From assembly GCF_004114935.1 (NCBI RefSeq), contig NZ_CP022221.1, positions 2,873,001-2,937,000 of the forward strand: 64,000 nucleotides of DNA, written 5' to 3'. Position numbers and translations under genes: made by a program. The DNA comes from Bradyrhizobium zhanjiangense. GTDB lineage: Bacteria; Pseudomonadota; Alphaproteobacteria; Rhizobiales; Xanthobacteraceae. The notes below the pieces were generated by a model. It searched no databases. It worked only from the letters and a program-made list of their open reading frames with translations, and had not been told where the DNA came from. Below are positions 56,299-64,000 of the stretch, piece by piece. Within the stretch, counting starts at the first letter, position 1. Each line of letters begins with the position of its first letter.

Positions 56299-56658
56299 AT
56301 GCCGCCTCGAACGCAACCGGAAATTACACCTGATACTCCACTTCGCCTTGGCGATGCCGTGAAGATCGCATTTCCTTTGGGAGGAATGACGGTCGCGGGT
56401 TTGCGTCGGGAGCGCGACCGTAATCGACTGATTATCGAGAAGATTGCCGGCAAGGAATTTACAACGCTGGCTCATATCGGACGGATGAGAGAGCTATGCC
56501 GCGAAGAAGCAGGGGCGCCCGACTTCAGCTCAAGGCTGCCCGCCACAACAAGAGCGCATAAAACACTCACCATGCAACCTGGATCATCAGAGACAACGGC
56601 CGGGATGTCAGCACAGGCTGCGTTGCAGAAGAGATTGCGGCCGCGGAGGAAAAGCTAG
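56299..56658 (+). CDS. Small DNA-binding protein, excisionase-like
   Basis: A 119-residue protein with LRLGDAVKIAFPLGGMTVAGLRRE, RLIIEKIAGKEFTTLAHIGRM, RELCREEA. The family, which I remember from alphaproteobacterial islands, has a MerR/excisionase-like helix-turn-helix and is usually encoded just before a tyrosine integrase. That arrangement is visible here: an integrase fragment starts inside this gene in another frame at 56496. The end SAQAALQKRLRP also matches the family. A GTG at 56290 is an alternative start. Confidence 0.6.
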   Translation: MPPRTQPEITPDTPLRLGDAVKIAFPLGGMTVAGLRRERDRNRLIIEKIAGKEFTTLAHIGRMRELCREEAGAPDFSSRLPATTRAHKTLTMQPGSSETTAGMSAQAALQKRLRPRRKS

Positions 56659-56825
56659 GAGATTACATCTGCTCTAAACACACCCCAAAGCGAAGAATCC
56701 GCCACATAGACGATATCGCTATCGCGAATGTCCTCTCGATTTATTTAGACGCGCACGCAATCTTCGCGGCCGTTTCAACGTCGATAGCGAGGGCAAAGTT
56801 AGATCGCCGATATCCGCAACTTTAA
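56496..56825 (+). pseudogene. Tyrosine recombinase (island integrase) N-terminal relic
   Basis: From ATG 56496 the frame reads MPRRSRGARLQLKAARHNKSA, a TAA at 56559, then ATWIIRDNGRDVSTGC, AAAEEKLGDYICSKH and IDDIAIANVLSIYLD. This is the N-terminal region of rhizobial phage-type integrases ([TV]-W-[IV]-I-R-D-G, TGC, E-x-x-L-x-x-Y-I-x-x-K-H, V-x-x-VL-x-[IVL]-Y). After about residue 85 the match stops; the core-binding and catalytic domains (Arg-His-Arg-Tyr) are missing. It overlaps the excisionase-like gene by about 160 bp in another frame. Confidence 0.65.
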
Positions 56826-57304
56826 GAAGCGGATCGGACCATTGAAAGGGCGGTGGGGAGTAAAAATGCGCGAAGCCATCCCAGTCGTCGGGTGCTTGAC
56901 GGGGGCTGGTTGGTATCGAGAGGTACGGCGATCCGCTTGCCGCTCTGGTCAGCCGCTACGATCACGTGATCGGCGTACAGGGTGCCAGTCGTGCAATGTT
57001 TTGGGCCATTGAGCTGTAATCCGGCTCGGTCCGACGTCTGGTAGCGATCGCCAGCGCCGACGCCCAACTCGGTAACTCGGTTGTCGCGACTCCGACATAG
57101 CTCACTATTTCGCGATGGCTCGATGGCTCTGAGGCACCGCGCTTTGGTGGCCTCATCCTTGTTCAGGCGTAAGTCCTCGACCAGGTTGAAGTGTGCCCTC
57201 TGCGCCTGTGGCAGATTGGAGTCTGTAGCCGCAAGTGCAATGAGCAGATCGAAGGTCTGACGAAGCGCTGCGCCGAGACCACCGAACTCGATCGGAACCC
57301 GCAA
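56822..57304 (-). pseudogene. Acyl-CoA dehydrogenase-family fragment
   Basis: The frame begins LRVPIEFGGLGAALRQTFDLLI, then LAATDSNLPQAQRAHFNLVEDL, the helical N-terminal region of acyl-CoA-dehydrogenase-fold monooxygenases; later GPKHCTTGTLYADHVIVAA corresponds to the [DN]-G-x-K-x-[YF]-[ST]-T-G motif. Between them the reading is disturbed, with a better match (GEIV-like REIVSYVGVATTE) in another frame. The C-terminal domain is missing. Relic of a different family member from that at 3624-4790. Confidence 0.6.
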
Positions 57305-57669
57305 GGCTCTAATGCAGTCTGGCCCTCCAACGGCAGGGAACTATTCTTTCGTGAGCGTGGATTTTCGGTCTACTGAGTTGCGCGGAGAGAAGCAGAACAA
57401 TGACCATTCACCACGCGGACCTCACATCAGCGACGGAGAACTGGAGAACGGTTGAGCGCCTAATCCAAAGGACGGATTGCCAAAATGCTGACCGGTTGGC
57501 TCAACTGTCTGTATGATCCGGCGGTGCTTACCGGCAGCGTGCGAAGGCACATCATAGCGTTCAGGAAATAGTGCTCGATAGCTGACTGGTGCGCCTCAGA
57601 GATGCCGACCAATTTATGCCTGAAAGCCGGTAGTTGCTGCGCGAGCGATCCTGGCCTCGACCCGCTCCA
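57305..57669. other. Intergenic, no gene recognised
   Basis: Lies between two minus-strand features; no terminator hairpin seen after the effector gene. Confidence 0.4.
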
Positions 57670-60600
57670 TTAGCCCAAGCCGGGATAAGCCAGTCGACTC
57701 TGGAGGGACCGCCGATTGGCGACGAGGTTGTCAAGGTGCAGCGGCCCGTGCACTGGCCGCTCTCCTTGGGCCAATCGTCGAACCAGCGCCCGCGTGCCGT
57801 CCACCACAAAGACGCCGCAATCATAGCTGTTCCGCTGCTGGGCCATGCTGGGTGACTCCAGGCGGGCGCGCAGCCGTCGTGCGAGCTGCGCTGCCGCCTC
57901 GTGGTTGTGTCCCCGGACAGAGTCGTAGTGATAGGCAATCGGCTCTCCTCGCGTGTGGCGATCAAGGAGCAGCAGCGACCAATGCGTGCCGAGGCGATTA
58001 GGATCCATAGCGTCGTTCACTGGCAGGAACAGGAAGTCGGCCGTATCATTACCATTTGGATCGTAGACGATGCGCTGGAATGCACGGAGCATGTCGGGCT
58101 CGGCGCCGAAGCGCAGTTGATAGTGAGCTATCAGGGGATCCACGAACTGCGCCAGAGCGGCGAGTTCCGGACGGCCCCGCCGCAACTCCTCCGCCAGGAG
58201 CTCGTAATCCCTGTGGATATGCTTGTCGCCCAGCCATTCCTCGGCGCCGAGCTCTAGTCCACTGCGGCCGTGGGAGGAGCCGGTCGGATCCAAAGCCCCG
58301 ATCTGAGCATCGGCGGATGTGCGCGGGAAAGGCGCATAACGAGCATCATCACGCAGCTCCTGCAGCGTGGGCGGATCTAGATCAATCATCGGCGGTCTGG
58401 GAGCATCCCGACCAACAAATGATACAGAACCAGCGTAAGTATCTGAGCGAACCCTGGCAGGATGGACTGGCGCAAAGTGAGCATCGTCCCGCAACTCGGA
58501 CGGCGTCGGCGCATTCAGATCAACAAATGGCTCAAGACCAGCGTAGGTGTCTGAGCGAACCCTGGCAGGATCGGCTGGCGCAAAGTGAGCATCATCCCGC
58601 AACTCGGACGGCGTCGGCGCATTCAGATCAACAAATGGCTCAAGACCAGCGTAGGTGTCTGAGCGAACCCCGGCAGGATCGGCTGGCGCAAAGTGAGCAT
58701 CGTCGCGCAACTCGGACGGCGCTGGCGCATTCAGATCAACAAATGGCTCAAGCCTGCCCTTAGCATTTGACGCGGGCCTGGATGGTGATCCCGGTTCTTG
58801 CAGCTGTTCACTCAACCAAACCCAAGCTCCAGCGCTTTGGCTGGCCGGCGTTGAGGGAAGATCCTGCGCCGAGCCGGAAAACCGATCGCCCTGCGCGGCC
58901 GGCGAGCTCGGCTGCTCAGGGCCTGGCAGCCCCAGCTCTCGGTTCGCCTCGATGAGTTTCAAGTAGCTGCCAAGGTGCGACAAATCGGGACCGTGTACTC
59001 TGCCTCTAGTCCGTTGGAATGCTACCACGTCATTGTCGAGGGATAACTGCTCCCTGCTGGAGCCGTTTAGCCGCCCAATAATGCTCCCTTTGCCATTCCC
59101 TCTAAGCCACGCACTCAGCGCACGAAGACGTGTCGCCCGCTGTTGCGCAGACTGCCTCAGCTTCGCAGTCGGGGTTTTAAGATCTTTCAGGGCTTGGCTC
59201 AGCGCGCCCTCAATGAGCGGCGCATCTTCTGGATGAGGAACCTGGCGACGGGGGGCACCGAGAACGCGGGGTTCGGGTGCTTCGACTTCTTCACCCCCAC
59301 GTAGCAGCCGCCTGAGAACGTCCAGAGCCGATCTAATGCGGTTCTGGGGGTCACGGCCCAAGCTCCTGTACTTCGCTATTTCCTCATCCAGCGATGAACC
59401 GTCTCGCAGCCGAGAAGCTACAGGGCCCCTATGACTTGCGTTGACCCAGCGGACAAAAGTCCTAAGCCCGGAAACACTGTTGTTGATGGCCCCTCCGGTG
59501 AGCTTGCGCCGCTCGGCGTCTACACGAAACCTCGCCAAGAGCTCCGCGTCTTCGGCCGGAAGCTGCTCGCCGATCAGCTCGTCCGGCGACGACACCGGAG
59601 CTTGCCTCTGCGATGGTGACGCCGCCAGTTGATGGGATGGGGTCTGCATCAGCTGCCGCTCAACGGCGACGCCCTGCGGAGGCGGCGAGGAGCTGGGTCC
59701 GTCCATCATCTCCATAAGCAGATCCTGCTGGTTCGCAGGCAGAGTCTCCGGCCAGCTGACAGCTCCGTTCGACCCGCTGTGCTGCGCAGTCGCGGTGAGG
59801 GTCCGCCTCGTCTCGGCGCGAACCGCGTCTTCGAGATCAGGAAGGGGGCGAATATGACGCAGGAGTTCGATCGCTCTAGCACCCGCCGGCGACCTCAGGA
59901 GATGAGCCAGTGCGGCTCCGGCTTTTCTGCGGCCATAGGGGTCCGCCTCCTTATACCGGCTGACATCTTCATCCAGCGAGTCGTGACCAAGCCGAGCAGC
60001 AATGCCGGGCTTATCGTTTTCACGGAGGTAATCACTGAAATCGATAAGAAGAGTTGCATAGCTCCTCGCGGTGTTGGCGGTGCTTGGGGCTGCTTCTTCC
60101 TTGTACCTTTTGATGAGATCCGCATCCTGGGGATAGGGATTTCGCTCAACCCGGCTTGCAAACGGCGTGATGCCGCCCGGCGATTGGGAGGCTCGAAGAT
60201 GATCCAGTGGGGTAGCGATGGCCTGCTCCTCCTTCTCGGCGAACTCCTGGGCATCCCTGTCCAGCGACTTGTCGTAAAGCCGGGAAGCAATGCCCGGCTT
60301 GTCGTTCTTTACGAGCCAATGCCCCAAGCTGAGAAGACCACGTAGATTGCGACCGACCGTGCTCTCGGAGGCCCCAGCCTTGATGAGTGCCGGCCTGAGC
60401 CCCTCAATAAGAGACGCATCTTCGCAATAAACAGGATCCAGGCTGCTACCTGCGAAAACCAAATTTGCATGGCCGGGCGGTAGCGCCGAGGCATTCAGCA
60501 TCGTTCTACCGCCTTGACCGTGCGGAGGCGGCGTAGATGGGTGGCCGCTCGCCCGCATGATGGGAATCTGCTCGCCTGGCACGAGGATGTTGCTGTAACG

Positions 60601-61971
60601 TTCACCCGTCAGCTCGTCGTCCTGATGGCGCCAGTTCACGGGATTAGGGGACTCTGTAGGATCCAATGCCAGGCCATGCCGCGGTGGCTGAAGACACGAC
60701 GATGCACCGGCTTCGTCGACCGTCCCAAAGAATAAATCTTGATCATCCCCCTCAGCGAGTGCCGCTGGCCAACTGAAGGCGGGCTGCGACCCGCCCTGCT
60801 CAGCCGCGGCCTCAATGCCCCCTGCCCGGCAAGTGATTGACGCGACTCCGCCCGGCGACTGAGAGGCGCGGAGACGATCTAGTGCGGTAAGAACGAGGTG
60901 CCTGCGACTTTGATCGAAGATCGCAGCGTCGCTGCTCAGCGATTCGTCGTTAAGCCGAGCAGCCACTCCCGGCTTGTTTTTTGCGAAGAGCCACCGGCTG
61001 AATCTGCGAAGAGGACCAACATAATTCGTCTTAGCGGTGATCTCCTCGTACCCAGCCTTAACGAGTGCTTCTTGAAGTCCGGAAATCAAGGGCGCGTCTT
61101 CGGGATGAAAAGGGGGACCGTTGAGTTTTCTCGCTCCGTTACGGAGATGATCAAGTGCCGCGCCGATACTTTTGTTACCCCCGGCGTCCTTGTAGCGCTT
61201 GATCTCTTCATTCAGCGGTTCGTCGTCGTTCCATGTCTCGTCCTGAAGCCGAGCAGCAATGCTACGCTTGTTGTTTGCACGAAGGTAGTGGCTGAAATCC
61301 GTGAGAATAGATGCATAGGTTTTGGCGGTACTTGAAGTTCGGGCCGCCACTGCTTGCTTTTTGTATTCTTTGATGAGAGTCCCGTCCTTGGGATAAGGAG
61401 TCAGGTCAGGGCGGCCTGCGATCGGTACGACTCCTCCCGTCAATTGAGAGGTCCGCAGATGAGGTAGTGCCCAAGGGACGTTCGCCGTCCCACCTTTTGT
61501 TATGAACTCCTCGACATCCTTGTCCATCGACTCGTCATGAAGCCGATCAGCAATGCCCGGCTTGTCGTTTGCAAAGAGCCAACGGCTCAAGCTGAGCAGA
61601 TAACCGACGTTGCTCGTGGCGGTGCTCTCGGCAGCTCCACCCCTGAGGATCGCCTGCTTAAGGCCGGAAATAAGGCGCGCATCCTTAGCATAAAGCGGAT
61701 CCTTGCTGCGACCTACCAAGACCCAATTTGACTGAGCGGTCTGCAGCGCTGAGGCGCCCAGCACCGCCTCATCCTCTCCGGCATGCGCCTCAGATCGCGA
61801 TGCATCCGCTTGATGGGCGCAGACCTGCATGAGCACGGGAGCAGACGGGACAGCGATCTCGCCCAGCTGCTGCTCAAAGGCCGCCGCATCTGTGGACGGA
61901 GCCGGTGAGTTCTCTTGCGGGCCCGCGGTGCCCGATTGTTGACGCACCCAGTTGGTGGATTCGAACTTCAT
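57670..61971 (-). CDS. Type III effector with C-terminal Ulp1/SUMO-protease domain (NopD/Bel2-5 type)
   Basis: A 1433-residue modular protein. The first 75 residues are Ser/Gln/Ala-rich, as in type III secretion signals. From about 90 to 1010 there are roughly seven degenerate repeats of 90-105 residues (for example WLFANDKPGIADRLHDES, YLRENDKPGIAARLGHDS, WLVKNDKPGIASRLYDKS). Residues 1045-1190 hold four 36-residue repeats with FVDLNAP, an EAR-like motif, and LRDDAHFAP. The C-terminal 190 residues are a C48 (Ulp1) cysteine protease: His about 1330 (THWSLLLLD), Asp about 1350 (YHYDSVRG), Gln about 1379 and Cys about 1385 (RNSYDCGVFVVDG). NopD and B. elkanii Bel2-5 share this plan and act on SUMO conjugates in plant nuclei. 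A tts box lies about 190 bp upstream. The triad is intact, so it should be active. Confidence 0.9.
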   Translation of the reverse strand: MKFESTNWVRQQSGTAGPQENSPAPSTDAAAFEQQLGEIAVPSAPVLMQVCAHQADASRSEAHAGEDEAVLGASALQTAQSNWVLVGRSKDPLYAKDARLISGLKQAILRGGAAESTATSNVGYLLSLSRWLFANDKPGIADRLHDESMDKDVEEFITKGGTANVPWALPHLRTSQLTGGVVPIAGRPDLTPYPKDGTLIKEYKKQAVAARTSSTAKTYASILTDFSHYLRANNKRSIAARLQDETWNDDEPLNEEIKRYKDAGGNKSIGAALDHLRNGARKLNGPPFHPEDAPLISGLQEALVKAGYEEITAKTNYVGPLRRFSRWLFAKNKPGVAARLNDESLSSDAAIFDQSRRHLVLTALDRLRASQSPGGVASITCRAGGIEAAAEQGGSQPAFSWPAALAEGDDQDLFFGTVDEAGASSCLQPPRHGLALDPTESPNPVNWRHQDDELTGERYSNILVPGEQIPIMRASGHPSTPPPHGQGGRTMLNASALPPGHANLVFAGSSLDPVYCEDASLIEGLRPALIKAGASESTVGRNLRGLLSLGHWLVKNDKPGIASRLYDKSLDRDAQEFAEKEEQAIATPLDHLRASQSPGGITPFASRVERNPYPQDADLIKRYKEEAAPSTANTARSYATLLIDFSDYLRENDKPGIAARLGHDSLDEDVSRYKEADPYGRRKAGAALAHLLRSPAGARAIELLRHIRPLPDLEDAVRAETRRTLTATAQHSGSNGAVSWPETLPANQQDLLMEMMDGPSSSPPPQGVAVERQLMQTPSHQLAASPSQRQAPVSSPDELIGEQLPAEDAELLARFRVDAERRKLTGGAINNSVSGLRTFVRWVNASHRGPVASRLRDGSSLDEEIAKYRSLGRDPQNRIRSALDVLRRLLRGGEEVEAPEPRVLGAPRRQVPHPEDAPLIEGALSQALKDLKTPTAKLRQSAQQRATRLRALSAWLRGNGKGSIIGRLNGSSREQLSLDNDVVAFQRTRGRVHGPDLSHLGSYLKLIEANRELGLPGPEQPSSPAAQGDRFSGSAQDLPSTPASQSAGAWVWLSEQLQEPGSPSRPASNAKGRLEPFVDLNAPAPSELRDDAHFAPADPAGVRSDTYAGLEPFVDLNAPTPSELRDDAHFAPADPARVRSDTYAGLEPFVDLNAPTPSELRDDAHFAPVHPARVRSDTYAGSVSFVGRDAPRPPMIDLDPPTLQELRDDARYAPFPRTSADAQIGALDPTGSSHGRSGLELGAEEWLGDKHIHRDYELLAEELRRGRPELAALAQFVDPLIAHYQLRFGAEPDMLRAFQRIVYDPNGNDTADFLFLPVNDAMDPNRLGTHWSLLLLDRHTRGEPIAYHYDSVRGHNHEAAAQLARRLRARLESPSMAQQRNSYDCGVFVVDGTRALVRRLAQGERPVHGPLHLDNLVANRRSLQSRLAYPGLG
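58414..58845. repeat. Four tandem 108-bp repeats inside the effector gene
   Basis: The landmark AACAAA recurs at 58414, 58522, 58630 and 58738, an exact 108-bp (36-codon) period. Units two to four are nearly identical at the DNA level; the first is more divergent. Each unit encodes one FVDLNAP-SELRDDAHFAP block or its variant. The near-identity suggests recent copy-number change by recombination. Confidence 0.9.
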
Positions 61972-62371
61972 TCGTTCTCAGTTTCGGAATATAGGCCAAT
62001 TTGAAGCCTGAGGTCGCTTGTGATTTGCCACGGAATCGACCGGCAGCATCGAACCCAGCAAAAAACTATCGTGAACGCCCCAGAATGCCGCGTCCAAGCA
62101 CTCCGACCGCGCGCTCCAGTATTCTTGCAGCGATCGCCAGCTATGATCGCCTCTGGAGACCTGCTCTACGTGCGATAGCTGTCGAGAACCTGACGCGGAG
62201 CCGCCGACTTGCTGCAGCGGACACGCAGGCTGCCCCCATGGCCGGAAATCGATAAAGAACCTCCCGAAGAACGGTTCTGTGGGCGTTCTTGAGCCTTCTG
62301 GTATGATCGTGCCCCGTGGCGCGGTGTAGCTGAGTGCGGGTCACCACGTTCGCCGGCATGGGCCGGATCGG
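61972..62371. other. Effector promoter region
   Basis: Holds the tts-like box (62163-62194). Otherwise no gene; a plus-strand frame 62001-62255 is without features. Confidence 0.5.
62163..62194 (-). promoter_or_regulatory. tts box (TtsI site) of the effector gene
   Basis: On the minus strand the site reads GTCAGGTTCTCGACAGCT, 14 of 15 fixed positions of the first part of the tts-box consensus; the CCnCCTA part is not conserved. It lies about 190 bp upstream of the effector ATG in the correct orientation. Confidence 0.7.
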
Positions 62372-62625
62372 TTAGCTGGCGATTGCCGGGAGGCTGACGG
62401 CGGGGTCATCGCCCAATGGGGCGATCGTTTCCAGTGTTATGTAGCGGCCGCGCTGAACCGCCTACTCGTCGTTCTGCTCGAGCAGGATCGCACCGACGAG
62501 GCGGACGATGGCGTCTTCATTGGGAAGATGCCGACAACTTCGGTTCGGCGCTTGATCTCGCCATTGACCCGTTCGAGCGGATTGGTAACCGGTATGGGAT
62601 GTCTCGGTGCCAACGTTCCGCCGCG
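62372..62625 (-). pseudogene. IS256-family transposase C-terminal relic
   Basis: The minus strand reads VTNPLERVNGEIKRRTEVVG, IFPNEDAIVRLVGAILLEQN, a TAG in place of a Trp codon, then AVQRGRYITLE and VSLPAIAS with a TAA at 62372. NPLERLN-x-EIKRR and LVGAILLEQ[NH]-[DE]-[ED]-W are the hallmark end of IS256/Mutator transposases. Only the last 80 codons survive. Confidence 0.8.
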
Positions 62626-62826
62626 CTACCTCGTGGCGTATGGTGCGACCATCGGGACAGAGGCACCGGGAGCACGAAGTGCGGGCAAGCCGATGCACGC
62701 GATGAGCCGAGAGCTCGAGTTAGTAGCAGGCCGCCTCTGCGACTCGCCCGGTTGCGCCGAGAGCGCGAATCCGTAGTTGTCGTGTCGCCCGCAGCTCCCG
62801 TCATGTGTCCGGCAGAGGAGGTGCGA

Positions 62827-64000
62827 ATGCGACGGGTAATTGGCATTGATATCCGCCGTCCCTTCGGGGAGGTGGTGTTTTGGGAGAGCGGCAGGCTTCG
62901 ACATGCGGGCCGCATCGATATGACGCGGACTGCGATGGAGGGATTTGGCAAGACCCTGCTGGCCAGTGATGAGGTGGTGCTCGAGGCGACCGGCAACAGC
63001 ATGGCGGTCTCGCGAGTGCTGGCGCCATTCGTGGCGCGGGTGATTATCGCCAATCCATTGCAGGTGAAGGCGATCGCCCAGGCGCACGTCAAGACCGACA
63101 AGATCGATGCCGGCACACTCGCCAGTCTGCAGGCGGCGGGATACCTGCCGCAAATTTGGACGCCTGATGCGGCGACCGAACGCAAGCGCAGGCTGGTGGC
63201 GCGGCGAGCTCGTGCGGCATCGCACGCGGCTCAAGAACGAGGTGCATTCGATCCTGCACGCGCACTTGATCCCGAAGTGCCCACATGCCGATCTTTTCAA
63301 CGTCCGCGGCGGGGCGTGGTTGGCCGCTCAACGGTTGCCGGACGATGAGCGCGCGGCGATCGATCGGCACGTCCGTGAACTGGACCGGCTGGCAGAAGAC
63401 CTGACCCTGCTCGACCGCGAGCGACGCCATCGACGATTCCGCCGTCAACAGATTGATGACGATCACCGGCGTGAACCTGGCGGTCGCTGCCGGGATCGTG
63501 GCGGCGATCGGCGACATCAGCCGATTCAACAGCCCGGCTGAACCCACGGGTGCGGCAGTCGGAACTGGGAGCGGCCCATCACGGCCGCATCAGCAAGATG
63601 GGCCGTTCTCACGCGCGCGCCATGCTGGTCGAGGCGGCCTGGGCCGCGGCCAAGGCGCCCGGTCCACTGCATGCTTTTTTCGTACAGATCCGCGCGCGGC
63701 GCAGCCATCAGATCGCCGCGGTGGCCGTGGCTCGGAAGCTCACTGTGCTCTGCTGGGATTTGCTGACGAAGGGCGAGGATTACCCGTGGGCGCGCCCGGC
63801 CCTGGTTGCCAACAAGACCCGCGCGATGCAACTTCAAGCCGGACATCCGCAACAGAAAGGCAGCCGGCGTGGGCCAGCCTATACCTACAACATCAAGGCG
63901 CTGCGCGACCCCGAGATGTTGATTGCCGCCCAGGCCGAGCAAAGCTACGAACGATTCGTGGCGCAATGGAAGCCGCGGCGGCCCAAAACCGGCGCGCGGG
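62827..64000 (+). pseudogene. IS110-family transposase, multiply frameshifted, runs off the window
   Basis: Starts MRRVIGIDIRRPFGEVVFWE with a DEDD-type first Asp, then VVLEATGNSMAVSRVLAPF, KTDKIDAGTLASL, in frame one. Near 63200 it moves to frame two (VRHRTRLKNEVHSILHAHL), near 63420 to frame three (DAIDDSAVNRLMTITGVNLA, GDISRFNSP), and after a small deletion at about 63537 back to frame one (LNPRVRQSE, HHGRISKMGRSHARAMLVEA). The second part is the transposase IS116/IS110/IS902 domain. At least three lesions make it inactive. No flanking repeat can be judged because the end lies outside. Confidence 0.85.

Noticed and set aside
1..64000. CRISPR arrays, rRNA and tRNA genes
   Set aside because: No regularly spaced direct repeats with unique spacers and no rRNA or tRNA-like sequence was found on reading; short or degenerate tRNA fragments could still be missed without a covariance search.

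Overview
The window looks like part of the symbiosis island of a soybean- or legume-nodulating Bradyrhizobium, closest in content to B. elkanii-type strains. The evidence is a complete rhizobitoxine cluster (rtxA, rtxC and four following genes), a 1433-residue type III effector of the NopD/Bel2-5 (Ulp1 protease) type with an upstream tts-box-like site, many relics of microaerobic fix genes, relics of IS66, IS256 and IS110 elements and of an island integrase, and many small proteins of the kind typical of Bradyrhizobium accessory DNA. Gene density is low and broken genes are common, as expected for an island.

Layout. 0-5 kb: an FkbM-type methyltransferase (possibly NoeI-like), IS66 and fucU-like relics, an orphan tts box and a flavin-dependent acyl-CoA-dehydrogenase-fold enzyme. 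5-10.5 kb: a bioF relic, a tiny peptide gene, a secreted beta-carbonic anhydrase plus secreted thermonuclease pair, and a secreted hypothetical protein. 11.4-14 kb: a cobalamin riboswitch in front of B12-independent methionine synthase metE. 14.6-17.1 kb: hemerythrin, a truncated FixK/FNR-like sensor domain, fixJ and the stump of fixL. 17-23 kb: small proteins, DUF6455 and fixN relics, and a MarR regulator. 23.4-28 kb: a PAPS-type sulfotransferase followed by cysD and cysNC (nodPQ-like). 29.7-37.8 kb: the rtx operon. 40-43.3 kb: pabB-pabA and a Dabb protein. 43.4-51.7 kb: bioR facing bioB-panD-bioF-bioD-bioA with BioR-type operator sites, then panB-panC. 51.7-57.3 kb: small proteins and integrase-module relics. 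57.7-62.2 kb: the effector gene and its tts box. 62.4-64 kb: transposase relics.

How the genes work together. The rtx genes make and probably export rhizobitoxine, an enol-ether amino acid that blocks host ethylene synthesis; the last four genes form a gamma-glutamyl ligation and hydrolysis set that may protect an intermediate. The sulfotransferase with its own PAPS supply suggests sulfation of a symbiotic surface or signal molecule. The pab, bio and pan genes together form a vitamin-supply block (p-aminobenzoate, biotin, pantothenate), and metE is tuned by B12, so nutritional independence inside the host is a recurring theme. The effector is likely injected into plant cells to remove SUMO or related conjugates and to act in the nucleus.

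All assignments come from reading motifs and remembered families; no database search was run.
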